Shown piece after piece: positions 10,463 through 23,475 of a stretch of 64,000 nucleotides of DNA. Every line of letters begins with the position of its first letter. Positions within the stretch are counted from its first letter, which is position 1. The stretch comes from Pyronema omphalodes (taxonomy: Eukaryota; Ascomycota; Pezizomycetes; Pezizales; Pyronemataceae). Below the pieces are notes generated by a model, which worked only from the letters and a program-made list of their open reading frames with translations, did no database searches and had not been told where the DNA came from. Location of the stretch: NCBI GenBank assembly GCA_024516155.1, contig JAJJXM010000029.1:496001-560000 (forward strand), written 5' to 3'. The position numbers were made by a program, and so were the translations under genes.

Positions 10463-12057
10463 GTAGTTATTTCAAAAGCAGCCTACTTGCAACTAATTTT
10501 GGGGGGGGAAATTTGCTGTAGGGTACCGCACAGTCGGGTTGGGATGTGATGTGATGGGGGGTGGTGGCAGTTTCGTGGATGGTAGGGGGTCTGTTGTCTG
10601 TCGATTCGCTGGCAGAACACGTCACCCTTCGGATTGGGTGGTGTATAGATAGTGTATGTAACTTGCAGGTAGCTCTTTTTTATCCAACTACTTTGTGGAT
10701 GGATGCGTTGGGGGGTGGGTAGAGATGGTGGGTAGGTAGCTCAAATCTCCCGGTCCAATCTGCTGGGTATAGTTGTGTATAGCAAGATACCGAAAATAAT
10801 CCGGTGGGTATTTCCCTTCTTCTGCCCTACGGTAAAACCGGTCTAGGGAATTAAAGAAAGCTTGGAAGATAGCTTTTCTTCCTTTGATGGAATGAATATT
10901 TTGAATAGGTCAACGGCAGGATAAAACTACACACACACAATCCGTTAATTCCGTTGTACAATTCGTTCAATTTCGCGATGGATCTTGAATAACGTGTGCG
11001 TGCAGACTGCAGCTGCAGGACCACCACGGCCAAAAAAAAAACAAGACACTAGCTAGACAAGCAAGTAAGGCCACACACACCGACAAACAAGCCCGACAGA
11101 TGACAAATGACACGCAACTGTGTGGGTTGACTGATTTCGTACCTTCTCTGGTGCGAAACTGATCTTCCCAACTTTGTCAGCTATGAGGTAGACTCACAAC
11201 AACCAGCTTTGGGGCTTTTAGAATGACCTCCGATAGCTCTCCACACAAAAGTAGAACGAGAGATGACACTTGGTCTGAATTGCTGGGTACGGCGGGGGTG
11301 CTCAGGTTCGCCGGTGCTACCGTAATGCACGATGACCACTGATCAATGCAGCTACGCGTCCTTGTGGGTGGTTCTCGGGGAGATGTGTCGTTCGATCGCG
11401 ACGGGGGGGTCGGATTGACAGGTGGGTGGGCAACAAGATGGAAGGGAAGGAATGGGAGAGGGTGTACGCGGGTGTGTGACCTTTGGTGGAGATGGTTGAG
11501 CCAATGCGGCCGCGAGCTTTATGAGGCCAGTGGAATGGCTAGGTGGGCGGGCGTAATGATCGGACTACGCGCGGGCGGTGCGGGCGGATATGCGTGGTGA
11601 ATTGATGTGATGTGATGTGATGTGGAGGTCTTTGGATGCGGTAGAGGGTGCACCTTTGTTGATTGGAAGCTGAAGGGTGCGTGGAAAGTAGAGAGGAAAC
11701 GCGACGGTCCGGTAAAAAATGATGCTGGGATGGTGCGGTGTTGGTGTGATGTGGGCTGGCAGCTAGACACGGTCCAAGCCAGCTTCTCTTCGTGCTAACA
11801 ATGTCAAGGCAGCAGCAGAGGAGATGAGAACGGGAGCTGAGGGAGCTGAGGATGAAGTCTGGCGGTTTGATGTTGACAATCTGGCGATGAGGCGGGCAAT
11901 GAGAGGGGAGGATGGAGGAGAAGGAGGAGGAAGTGGAGATGTCCAACGAGCAATGGGCAACTCCACGATCTTCCATATCGATCCTCCACCTCTAGTCATT
12001 CCTCCACCTCCACCGGTAGGACTGCGGCCTGACTGCGGGCATAGATCGTTTCTCTCT
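10463..12057. other. HAP3 upstream region and intergenic DNA
   Basis: This holds the HAP3 5' flank with G-rich tracts, a (CA)n stretch near 10928 and CCAAT/ATTGG pentamers near 10634 and 10755. Overlapping ORFs on both strands around 11350-12130 are mutually shadowing and of low complexity, and none matches a family I know. Confidence 0.5.
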
Positions 12058-12825
12058 TTAGCAAGGCTCATTCCCTTTCACTATTCCCATGAGGCTTTTC
12101 CTCAGGTCTGTCCAATCGGGAGCTGGTTCTGAGCAATTGATCTCGAAATGAGTTTCGTGCTTCCAGAAGGTCCGACATTGAGATGAAAGGACAGTTGTTC
12201 CGAGCCGGGAGCTTGTCAAAGGGGCATCAAAGACGAAACTGGCCTCTGAGCTCTCGGATACGGGCTTCGAAAAACAAATCATTGTTGTTATTTCATTCCA
12301 ATCTCCGTCAGGGCTTAGAATGATGCCCCCCTCTCCCCAATCCGCCTGTCTGTCCTCTTGCTGGGTATTCTTTGAAATCGAATAATCATCGGCGAGGAGG
12401 GGGTATCCCGTTCTGACATCGAAGTTGGTAAGACCGAGGAATGTGTTTTCTGGCATCATGGAATGAAGGATTCGTGGTGAGCTGTCTGTAACACCAAACA
12501 GGAGTTTCTATTGGGGCGGCATAAATGGAACATGTAAATCACCAGGATCAAACGGGACGTCGTAACGCTTCGAAATTGTTTACCCAGTCCCCAGCAACGG
12601 AATTATACATTGGTTCTACAAAGTACGGACCTTTCTATTAATTTCCTTGGGTACCATATGGGAGGGATATGCATAATGCTCAGGCACATTCATGACAGAG
12701 ACAGCCTTGTAAGCCTGGCTGCTGGCAACAGCGATGGGCCAACAGAAGAGATGCGTCCACCATAAATTACCAGGCGATGATGTTGCAAAGTCAACAGCTT
12801 TTTTTTCTTCTTTCGTAAACGCCTG
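12058..12825 (-). pseudogene. Decayed coding sequence of unknown family
   Basis: Read on the minus strand, several consecutive stretches look coding but are broken. After an AG acceptor-like site at about 12825 comes AFTKEEKKAVDFATS, a hydrophobic stretch (LWWTHLFCWPIAVASS) and YKAVSVMNVPEHYAYPSHM, then a stop. Next come YNSVAGDWVNNFEALR, a frame change, YDVPFDPGDLHVPFMPPQ, an in-frame TAG, and then 148 open codons containing LLFGVTDSSPRILH and ending KGNEPC. An intact 133-codon ORF (12459-12058) is the last piece. I do not recognise the protein. It could instead be a real gene whose introns I cannot place. Confidence 0.35.
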
Positions 12826-15800
12826 CAGATAACAACAACTAGACAGCCCGATGTTGATGTTGGCCTTTGAGCGCTTCTGATGTTTCTTGTGGACGTCTGT
12901 TCATCGTCAGCGGCGGTGGCGCTAAGGAAATGGCGGGGACGGGGTTGCTGTCAGTGCACGACCGGTGTGACGTCGCAGGTCGCGCAGGTGCCAGTGCCAG
13001 TGCACGATTATGTATGCCAGTGTGCCCGTAGCGAGGCGGATGCACAATTGTACATACTACAGGGCATAAGGTGGGTATGATGATGCATCATCATTTTACA
13101 TTGAACACGTCAAGAGAAAAGAGATCAAAAACATTTTCTAATTTTATAATAAACGAGTTTTTGATTATGCCTTTGATTATCTATTCTATGAAATGAGAAA
13201 AAAAAAGATTGCCAATACTTTTAACCAACAAAGTAATTTCCTTGCATAAACAGTATAAAAATTCGATGACGAGGATTTGTTGTTGTTGTTTCCAAACTAA
13301 AGCATGTAGGCATTTAAAAACCAAGCGGTTACGGTATGTTGATGAGATGACCAACTGTCACTTCTGACCCCCATCCATCAAACCCCATCGTCCCATCCGA
13401 CATCACACATCATCGTTCTTAGCTTCATCACCCCCACCTACAGCCATGTACATTGCCACGCAGGCAAACTCCACCGAAACAATCCCATGATATGTATACG
13501 GAGCCATATTAGCATATCTATAGCACCATATGCCTGAAATTTATCTATCTACATAGCCGAAGACAAAATACTGACAGATATCTGTATGTATCTGTATAGT
13601 GGTATGGCTGTGGGTGCCTTTATCGAATTAGCTTCATCAACTAGTCATATGCACGCCATAATCTGTATCCATAGTTGTTTCTGTGTCGATGACCAATCGG
13701 CCGCTAGACACATCATTTAGCTCTATGTAGCTCGGTGGGGCGCCTGCAGCCTGCCTCCAAAAAAGGCCACGATACCATAGCTCAGCTCAGCCTTATGAAA
13801 GCCCGTGCACGGCTGTCATGTTTCATGGCGTCCTGATCGATGGCGTGTGTATGGAGCCATATTCAACCATGGAATCATGATACTTCAACCATGGTTTCCT
13901 CGGATTTTTCGGAGCCAAAAAAGTTCTAATGCTATGTAAGAGATGCTAAAGATTAAGAGCCATTAAAGAGCAAGCCAGAGCAAGAGCAAAGGCGTCGGCC
14001 AAGAACTGGAAGGAACCATGTATTGGGAACCGTGTATTAGGAGCCATTTCAAATCACCACAGTAGCTATTCCCCCAAACCCCCAAAACCTCAATATGACG
14101 AACCCCAACCGAGTTCCACCACCTCCTCTCAAAAAAAAGGGAGACTCGATTCAGTTCATAATGGATATTCCAGGACGCGGTATAGCTCCATATATGTCAT
14201 CAAATTTCTAGCCATCTAGTTCATCGTTTTATCACTATCATCGTCTCATCATTTCATCATTATCATCACAGTTTCATTGACGTCTTGATATCCCATCCCA
14301 TCCCGGGGCGTCCAGGGAGCCCGCACAACCAAACTCACAACCAAACCTACGGCCGGGCTGCGCATTGCTGGCGGCTGGCCTTTGTGGTTGAAACAAGATA
14401 GCCTTACCTTGTCCTTGTCTCGCACATAAGACCACGCATTGTTTTACTTCGCATCATACATAGCAGGTGCGGTGTCACAGACGTCGTCGACGGTCGACCA
14501 CCACTCCAGAAACGCATGCAGTAATGCAGGCGGTCGATCATTTATGCCATGCAAGCTCCCAGTGGGTAGGTAGGTAGGTAGGTGGCATGTATGGGATCAG
14601 TGGTGGTGTGTGGTACTGGTAGAGAGTGGTGTACCGAGGATATGTATGTATCGATTTTGCCAATCAGGTCCAGTAAAGTCAAGTAAAGTAACTCGGCGGG
14701 TAGGAGAAACGGGAGGGGAGGGGGGAGTGGTAACTGACGACCAATCAGATAGTCAGAGCCAAACAAAAAATTGTTTCCTTTTTTCTTCCTAGGATGCGAC
14801 CCTTTCTTTGTGAACCGGTGGTATCATTTCAATGGCATCCATAGAGAGCTTAGAGAGACGACACCATGGAAAAAGATGTTTATAGCACCGTAGCACCATA
14901 CATAGAATCCTTTTTCTCCATCCAGTCCAAGGATCGATCTTTTGTTTCTTACCGGCAATGTTTTATACGGGCGTCGGGCAGGGCTTGATGTTAAACCCGA
15001 ATCCAGGGTATCCAGGGTATCCGGGTTCAACGTTTTGTTAAGAAAAAGAAAAAATGTTTTATGAATGAGTGTTTATGATGTTATGTATACGTACCGAAGC
15101 TATGTAGATGTACTTTATGTGGAAGTCTTGCTTTCAGTTTATTTTTACTTTCGTTTTTGCTTTTTTTTATTTTGTTTTCTTTTCATTTTTTATTTTCATT
15201 TTTATTTTTTTTCGTTACGACTGGGACTGAGACAAAACTGGAATACCTCGAGAAGAGAAGGGTTAATGTTTGTATTTCCAGCAGAGTCCCACGCGGGTTT
15301 TTTATTTCCAACGGCCAGGGAAAGTGAGTGAAAAAGCACGACTAAGCGAGTAAGTAAGTTAATTAGTAAGCGAGTGTATTTAGTAAAATGGGACGTAGAC
15401 AGGTATGGGGCTACTCATCGGTTCATCTGTTTCATCTGTTTCATCTATTCACATATTTATTCGCACATTTCGCATCGGCACTTGTTTTGTGTTTGTGTTT
15501 CGTATTTTGTGTTTATTTCTTTTTGTCTTTGTCATTATGACAACGCATAGGTCTTTGTTGTTAAGTATGGATGCATATGTAGTGGACATACAATGAATGA
15601 CAATTCAACATTCCATATGGTTACACAGTTCCGGAGCACATCGTAACGACGTAACCTACATAGCACATCGTAACATAACATACATCACATTCACAACATA
15701 TTTTTCCTCAACAGTAACAGAACAGCGCAACATTAACAATGAGGAAGGAAGGAATCCATGAAAAACCTCAAGCAACAATAGTAACCAGGAATATTTTTTT

Positions 15801-16113
15801 CTCGTTCTCGCTTGATTTTACCTGGTTGACTGAAATTACACACGACACGGTTTGCATTGTAAAATTCATCATCATCATCATCATCATCATCCTCATCACC
15901 AGCATCATCATCAGATAAAATCAAAATCGAATACATATGCTCCCATTAGCATATCAAGGCAGATTTTTCCAAGCAAGCGTAGCACCATACATAAGGCAGT
16001 TTTTTCAGGGCCAAAACCCTAACCAGAATAATAGTCGACCAGCACGACCGGCATATTCAGCATAGCCAGCAAGCTATGTACATACGATAAAATGACAGAC
16101 ATACATAGTTTTA
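12826..16113. other. Long intergenic region
   Basis: More than 3 kb holds no supportable gene. It contains repeated ATG/ATCAT-rich stretches (13360-14290), a GTAG microsatellite at about 14563-14583, a T-rich block at 15120-15210 and an ATC trinucleotide run at about 15866-15915. No tRNA or other RNA gene was recognised. Confidence 0.5.
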
Positions 16114-16868
16114 CCCTTAAGTAGGGATGCACACGAGACGAGCGGCTCGAGACGAGAGTTCGAGCTTTAGTCTCGAGACCAACGAGACTAGATTTTCACG
16201 AGACGAGACGTCTCGAGACTTTTTTTTCAAAAGCTCGAGATAAGCTCGAGACTTTTCGAGACTTAGGAAGTATATGTAAAAATTTGGAAAAAATTACAAA
16301 AAAATATATACAGAATTCATGAAGTTTCAGATAGTATCAGAAGCCATACTGCGAGCTAGCAGGCTGAGCGCTAGGATTGTTCTAATGACGGAATTCTTAT
16401 TCTAAAGAATGTGAATCGCTTGCCAGGCAAAACTACAACCGCAGTACATCTCATCAAAAGTTGGAATGGACTCCTAGAGGTTTATGATTGGGAGATGGAA
16501 GAGCACAAAAAACATAAAAATCCAGAAAGGCAATACGCGGAGGAATTGCGATTTTTTTGTACTTTTTTATTTCCCGAGTTACCTATTTTGATGACCAGGA
16601 AATAGGGGATGTCGAAGAGGAAGGGAATCGGAAAATGCAATATTTGGAGGAATTGTAGTTTTTCTTTTGAGTTCTTTTATTTGTTCTTTTGAATTTTTCC
16701 AAATTCTTTGTTTTCTTTTTTTTTTGGTTGGGCAAAAAGTCTCGAGCGTCTCGGCGAGACGCTCGAGACGTCCCGAGACTTACGAGACCAAAATCCCACG
16801 AGACGAGACGTCTCGAGACCAAGCTCGGTCTCGTCTCGTCTCGTCTCGTGTGCATCCCTACCCTTAAG
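16114..16868. mobile_element. hAT-type non-autonomous DNA transposon with 8-bp target duplication
   Basis: The element spans 16122-16860 (739 bp) and is flanked by the perfect 8-bp direct repeat CCCTTAAG (16114-16121 and 16861-16868). Its ends are perfect inverted repeats of 21 bp beginning TAGGGATGCACACGAG. An 8-bp duplication and a TAGGG/CAGGG-type terminus are hallmarks of the hAT superfamily. Subterminal regions of about 150 bp at each end are packed with CTCGAGAC and GAGACGTCTCG palindromic units, a typical transposase-binding arrangement. The AT-rich interior has no recognisable transposase; a 64-codon ORF at 16411-16605 matches nothing I know. It must be mobilised in trans. Confidence 0.92.
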
Positions 16869-17854
16869 CCTTAAGTTTAAGCCAACTCATACGCATCAAA
16901 TATACACAGCAAAAGAAGTCATACATGCTGATACCTTAGACTATTCCTTTTCCGGCAATGTTCCAGAATTGCGGAGGAATTTCCGTTACATGGTAGACGG
17001 TGGTACAGCAGGGAGAGTTAGAGTCAGTGGTGAGGGATAACGCATTCGGCAGGAGGTCAGGAGCCAACAAGAGCTTGCTTGGGTGGTGTCCATATGGTGG
17101 TGGGGTGTGTAGCCTGCTAGGCTGGCTGGGCTGGCTGAGTTAAGTGGTTGCTTGACAGGGCATGGCAGGTACTTGGTTATGAGATGAGCATCTGAGAGCC
17201 AAACTATAGCTCGCAACTGAGAAGACCAAGAAATCAAGTAACCAAGCAGAGCGGCAGACAAGCAGGTAGACTAGGTAGGCACGTGAAACGTATCAATTGG
17301 ATCCCAATGCACAAGAAAAAAGCAAATCTAAAATTATCAAAAGCAGATTCATCATTCAAGAGACCAGGTGATACGGCAGATAACTGTGCTTCGCTGTGCC
17401 CCTTTACTGGGAGTGCGCGGAAATGCGCTCTGCTCGACAATGCATTTTCGGTGACTAATATTTCTGCGTTGGCTAGAGCTGGCTGGATGTTTTTGTGGAG
17501 GTTGTCTGAAGTTATCAGGCGATGCCGCATAGAGAAATGGCTTTCAAGTTTGCCGCGAGAGATGCGGACAGGCCGCCGAACTAGAGTAGAGCAGCATCCA
17601 TCGATACCTAGTAAGGTTCGACGCAAGATTGCCGGATGGTCGTGGTAAGCTTCGCACATTTCATTCGAAACCGGTGGACTAAAATCCTCAAAGCTTTAAG
17701 CCGATATTTCGGGTTCCACAGTATGCAAGTACAGCTGTACTCTAGATGCTTGATATGTAGACACCCCAACAGGCTGTTTAAGCACTAACAAATGATATTA
17801 TCGCTTTGTAAATAAGACAAAAAAATATGTACTATGAAGAATTCGGTATCATGA
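16869..17854. other. Intergenic region downstream of prefoldin subunit 2
   Basis: Open frames of 121-141 codons overlap on opposite strands at 17234-17659, but neither has family features or plausible splice partners. Otherwise nothing was recognised. Confidence 0.5.
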
Positions 17855-18806
17855 TTATTGCTGGACCACCTTGATGTTGTTTTTGGTCTAGATGAGGAGT
17901 AAACGTCAGCTAATGATCCAATATTTTCGGCATATTGAAATTTTCAAAAAGATCCGAGGTTGCATAAGCTCATCGAGTTCTCTGTATGTGTCCATCGTGT
18001 ACTCCTCGTGCTCTTACAGCACTCGTCGCAACCAAGCAAACAGCTCCCGGGATATCCGTTTTCGAATTTCATATAGATTTCATTTTGGACTGTCGAAACA
18101 ATGCAAACGAAGGTCCGAAAGTAGGATAGACGTACCTTCCAGGTCTCCATCTCCTGCTGCTTGTCCTTGTACTGCTTCACCAATCCTTCCAGAACATTCT
18201 TCAAACCCTCGGCATTTGTTTGCAATGCAGGTACGACGTCTGCAACCGTTCGCTCCATTAAAATACCGTTAATCAAACGAAAGCATTTACGATCCTTGGG
18301 AACGGGGCCGAGGGTCTCTAACACGAGCCTATAGATTATACAGTCAGCACCCAACCCACATCCACTGCATCTCAATAGATAGACTTGATCGCGTCCCGCA
18401 AATCGGAGGAAGCTTCATAGAAGCCACAGTATACGCGCCAAAAGAAGCACAGATACCAATGCAGCAATGATGCGCTGCCAGCGCTGCAGAATATACTGGC
18501 CGGCGATATAGCACTTCCTTTCGGAGTAGATGCCGTACGTACGCGCGTGGAGAAGAATGTTCTGGAAGCATTTAGGCGCAGATATAGCTGGGATGAACTG
18601 ACCTGTGCTCTTCTGCTTCTTGCTCCACGTCTCCGATCTTCGTTGCGAGTTGTTGTAGTAGGTTCTTGTAGTTACCGTACTGGATCTGGAGCTCTATCTC
18701 TCAGGTGTTAGTAACTTTCCCATCGAATTTCCATCCATTTTGACTGGCTGTAAAGCTGATTCTTACCCTGTTGCTTCTTTGCTGCAGCTGCGTTAGAGGT
18801 CGCCAT
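17855..18806 (-). CDS. PFD2: Prefoldin subunit 2 (Gim4-like)
   Basis: This is a beta-type subunit of the hexameric prefoldin co-chaperone, which hands unfolded actin and tubulin to the CCT chaperonin in the cytosol. Exons: 18806-18767, 18693-18603, 18328-18136 and 17887-17855; predicted 118 aa, normal for the family. The protein starts MATSNAAAAKKQQ, followed by a coiled-coil helix (LQIQYGNYKNLLQQLATKIG, DVEQEAEEHRLVL), the beta-hairpin region with the signature GPVPKDRKCFRLINGILMER, and a second coiled coil (LKNVLEGLVKQYKDKQQEME). It ends KNNIKVVQQ, encoded by a 33-nt last exon. Introns have standard donors (GTAAGA, GTCAGT, GTACGT) and AG acceptors, with lengths of 73, 274 and 248 nt. All phases join cleanly. 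Confidence 0.93.
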
Positions 18807-21018
18807 GATGAATTAAAGATTGGTGGGTTCGGGAACGTAAATGGAAGACGGAACTGGCGATGTTCGTGATAGTTGGCCGGGATTGAAGCGGGGCCCAAAG
18901 CACACAGCAACCAACACCTGTCTGGTGCACTGAATTTTAAGCCTCAATTTGAGCCCCACCACTAGCGTGTCAACCTTAAAGCTCCACGGTATCAATTTTA
19001 ATGAAAGTTGAAAGCTGAACCACAGCTGAACACCGCATCCCCAAGCTTTGCTTGCTGGATCTACATAGCCGTCAACGTCAATAGATGTCTCCGGAATTTC
19101 AGCTAACCTCTCCCCCCCTTTCTCCAAAAAGAACGTCATGGCTTGCAGACATGCAACTCATCAGCCATACAATTTGGCACGCCTGGAATTCTCGTCCGAT
19201 TAATCTTCCGGAAGACATCATTCCTTAGCTGCTAGATGAATATAGCTTGCTTCAACAAAAGCCAGCATTTTGCAAGCATAGCCAGCGCAGAGTTGTTGAA
19301 GTAATACTGCTGTAGCTGTATGTACGACGATCCCTTACGAGTGGATACATAACGCGGTATGCAATGCTTCAGTCATTCCATCGGGAACTTGGCCGTAATA
19401 ATATACTTAATGGTAAGATTTAACATCCTGAATTTCCCGAATTGCATTGCCGAGCTACCGATAGGGTTCCTTGTGATAATTGATCAATTTTGGCTGCATT
19501 TGTAGCTTTATTCCTTTCTCTATAAGCTGAAGTTGTAACTTCCTGTTGGAAGTGTTGACTTTTGCATGGACTGATTAGTTTTTATTTTATTTTTACTTTT
19601 CTTCTTTATATTTTTTCTTTCAATAACGAAAGGAAGCCTGAAATTTTTTTCGATTACCCGTAGCTTACTATAATTATTAATTTTTTTTGTTATGATGGGG
19701 GAACGTATTTTATTGTTGAATGGTGTTGGATCTTCACCGGTGCCAAAGAAGAGCATCCTTTCACGCGGTGATAAACCCAGTCTAAACTAGCGTGTCATCT
19801 TGGGGCATTGCGGGGTGCATAAGCTTTGACTGGGGTATAAATCTTCCCAACGTCATGTGAGATGCAAAGAGGATTTTGGCGTGAAGAATTTGATGAGAAA
19901 AGAAAGATATCGCAAAACTCGCGTAAGATATCAATTTTGGTTGGTGAATTCGCGAAGACCCGGTAAAGTGAATGCTTTTTTCTGGCTACTTAAGGCTCCC
20001 GTTTGCAAATGTTGTGCATCACGAGAATTTCAGCAGCATGAGCTGGTAATAAAATTTAGGCATCTTTATCTTCGATATGAGACAATGCGCCTCTTTTAGA
20101 CGCCGTAGCACAGCATAATCCATCATTGAAATGTAACTAAGGGTAGCAAGGCCATCTTGCTTTTTGCTGTAACCATGAACTATCATACCTCATCTGCTTG
20201 CCAGCAAAAGCGCATGAAAGTTGATGAGGAAAAGAAAACTTAATCGAATTTTGTCAATTTTAAGCGGAGGGCAGAGGGATTTTAAAATTTCTTCAAGTCA
20301 TATTCGTGGCATTCAGGTGCATAAGTGGCATAGTCGATGCTCCGCTTTTGAGCTTTGATGCATTGTGTGATGCGATGCAAGGCAAGAGGATGCAGAAATT
20401 GGAGGAATTTTCTGTATGTACACACTCTCACTTTGCGATGGATGGGACCGGTTAATGGATTCTGGTGGCTAAGGTACAGACAAAATGTACACAAAATAGA
20501 TACTTATCATTCGCACAATATGGTGCAATGGGTTCAGCTAAAAGTACAACAATGTAGTTAAATCCCATCGCCTCCCAAAAGTACAAGAAATAGAGATACT
20601 TTAAAATATAAAATATTATAAGCAACATGTAGAAGGCCATCGAAGGTTTGAATTAATAATAAAAGCCCAGACGTCACGTATATTTGTAATTCAACAATAC
20701 GCCTGTTTGGAGTGTGTGGCAACGGTAGGATGAATGAGTCTGTACAGGAATCACATTTTGATGAATATTTTCAATGAAAATAGTACGCTGATTACAAAGC
20801 AATAAGCCTGACTAGAGGCGTTTCTTCACTCCACGCGTAGTCACGTTCCTCTTAACGCGCTCGGAACCGGAAAACGCCGCAACGGTACCAGGGTTCTTCT
20901 ACCCCGCGCTAATCCGTTTTCGCGTTAAACAATTTCGATCGCGCCATACATTCAGTCTCCAGCTCCCCTCACGCTCACTCACTCATCCACTCACTCAATC
21001 ACTCACTACACCACCACC
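18807..21018. other. Intergenic region between divergent genes
   Basis: This AT-rich spacer separates prefoldin (minus) from the CX9C gene (plus). It has a homopolymer-rich stretch at 19560-19690. No gene is supportable. The last 200 bp before 21019, with CTCACTCA repeats, is the likely promoter and leader of the CX9C gene. Confidence 0.5.
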
Positions 21019-21310
21019 ATGCACCCTCACTTGCACACCAAGAACAGCGTAGGTTAGTTTTCCCTCCTCCTCAGGCGGTTTTAATGCTAATTATCCGGTA
21101 GGCTGTGAAGAAGTGATGCAGGCTCTCGAAGCCTGCCACGCGCGCGGGTTCCTTTACAAGGCTTCCGGAATGTGTAACGACGCCAAGCACGAAGTGACAC
21201 TGTGTCTACGAGCTCAGCGAAAAGAGAGAACGAGAAAGAACCGCGAGGCTGCTATGCAGAAGCGTGCTGAAACCAAGGCGTTGTGGAAGGATATTGACGA
21301 GAACTCATAG
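21019..21310 (+). CDS. CMC2: CMC2-like twin-CX9C mitochondrial protein
   Basis: This small intermembrane-space protein of the Cmc1/Cmc2 family is needed for cytochrome c oxidase assembly or stability. Exons 21019-21052 and 21102-21310 are joined over a 49-nt intron (GTTAGT donor, GCTAAT branch, GTAG acceptor), giving 80 aa. The start MHPHLHTKN matches the MHP(Q/H)L start usual in the family. The helix-turn-helix is defined by two CX9C motifs, CEEVMQALEAC and CNDAKHEVTLC. Mia40 should oxidise them to two disulfides. A basic tail (RKERTRKNREAAMQKRAE) ends ALWKDIDENS. Without the intron the ORF would start inside the first CX9C motif and lose one cysteine, so the spliced model is clearly better. 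Confidence 0.92.
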
Positions 21311-23475
21311 TCGGAGATAGCGGAGGAACGGGAAAGAAGGTATTTTGATTTTCTAAAGGCTTGAAAAGGTAATTGCTGACGCAAAGGAAGATGAATAAAT
21401 GTGTATTATAGATACGGTCCGCAAAGACTGTTTGCAACGGCAATGGCGTTTTACTTGTGTTATGACAATCATAAAATATCACCACTCACTCTTGCTTTAG
21501 ATGAAATAACAAGTCCATAGATATACTCCCTACCACCTGCCCAAATACATCTAACAGCGACATGTAAACATAAATGTAAATGTAACCAAAATAGCGTCTG
21601 AAAAGCCTTGAAGTTCCACCCATTTTCTTCATAAGCACCGCCAACTCCAAACGACGCCGAAGCTTACAAGCATCTTACGTACAGCTTAACAAACCACATC
21701 TTACAACCCCAAAGAAATCGAAATAAAAATAAAAACAGTACCTCTCAACAGTCCCAACTATTACCAGTCCATTCCTCGGTCTGACAAACACGACTGCCGC
21801 ATCTCCTGTGTCTGATCCATTTCTCGGCATAAACATAACCTAGTAATGTAGCAACCGTTTAGACAAACATACCAAACCGAGGCACTATGGCTACCAACAC
21901 AAATAATCCAAAATAACCTCCTCGACCCACTTTCTAAAATCCTCACTACCAATCCACCATCTACATCCATTCAAAGCCCTATAACAAAAACATCTCCTAT
22001 ACTGTTCCGACCACCTTATCCGTGACATAAATTCTTCGGAACATTTTCATCAAATCTCCAATATTGCTCTTTATATTTTTTAATATCAAAATCAAAAGCA
22101 TTCAATCTTATTATATGTCTAGCTGATGTGATAAGTATAGATCTCACCATCGTAGCCGAATATTAAATGCTCCAGGCCCCCTCGGGTATCGTGACTTCAA
22201 TAGTTGTCGCATACTTTTTCACAGCCACCCTAAACAATATCCTTCCTTCACAGATAGTACGAATTCTGCTAGTCCCTAATATAAAAAAAAAGAAAATAAG
22301 ATTAAGAATACTCGGTTCATAGGAAAATATAGTCACGCAACATATATTGCAGCAATGAAATCTCAGAAAACCGTTTTAACTTACAAGTTACATGCAATAA
22401 GTTCACGTTATGGTGCACCTTTAGGAATCGTTCGTTATATTTAAAAGATAGATGACCCATATGGCCCAAACTGGAAGTTGATAGTTATGAATTATCTTAT
22501 CTTCGTGATAGCGGATAATTCAGATATATATATTGTTCAATTAAAACCACAGCCTTACCCAATTGTGCTGTAAGACTTGGAAGACTTCAATTCTAGTCAT
22601 AACTTGCTTCTCTGGCAAATGTTTTGATGGCGTAAGAACAAGTGGTTTTGAGGCTCGTTAATTTTCCTTCTCCGAAGTAGGTATAGTGGGACTATTTTTT
22701 CCCGGAAAACGGGTTTAGCAGGAATCCCATAGAAATACCTCTCGACTTATTTCTCGCTATTCGCGTGAATGCGATGGATTTTAGTCCAATCGTATCCGAG
22801 AGGGTGCTGCAGCCGAGTAACTGGGGTATTCTTCATGAAGTAAAATCATAGAGAATTTGGTGTTTGTTTCTCCAGTTCATCTGTTGCTACGACACCAGAT
22901 TAGATAGCATTCTCACGATTTTAGCTTGACGTCATGGTTGCCATTCACGATATTTGATTACGGGTTCCGTGTTGTGGCCGCCGGATTGCGGCGGTTTATC
23001 TACTGTGCGCATATGCATTGACCATCCAAGGACCTTGAACACGATGTAAGAGGCATGACTGGAATTCCTGTGGAAATTCCACTGGATCAGCCTACAGTAA
23101 CATCAGAATATTCATGCCAAATTACAGAATGTAACTGCCAGGTCACAAAAAATCCTAAGTTATGCGACTTCCAATTCACGCAACAAAGTTGCAAATGTGA
23201 TGATGATTCAAGCCTGATATACGAATGAAGTCTTAGGGTTCATTCTTTTCTTTGTGTGTGTGTGGTATGACTTCTGACGCACCGAATACGAGTTTGTGTA
23301 GGCCGATTGTAGCGCCAAAGTATCGATTTGTGGGATTAGGATGGCGGGCTGGGAAACACCGTGGACCGACGTCTCCGCTATCTCGTGTTGTCGCCGTGTT
23401 CTTATAACTCCGTTGAAGGTAGGAGCTTTGAGTTCTTTCAACCAGCTGTCCTTACAACAACCGATTTGAAAAACA
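21311..23475. other. Intergenic region
   Basis: AT-rich DNA after the CX9C gene has no supportable coding or RNA feature. The last 200 bp before 23476 shows no obvious similarity to the flanks of the other family A copies except close to the ATG. Confidence 0.5.

Noticed and set aside
11346..12132. Overlapping ORFs on both strands upstream of HAP3
   Set aside because: They overlap in opposite directions, are low complexity (Ser/Pro/His or Gly/Arg) and lack splice partners or conserved motifs.
16411..16605. 64-codon ORF inside the hAT element as a transposase remnant
   Set aside because: The translation shows no hAT dimerisation or zinc-finger motif, so it is treated as a chance ORF.
17234..17659. 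ORFs of 121 and 141 codons on opposite strands
   Set aside because: They shadow each other, have no recognisable motif, and neither is clearly more gene-like.
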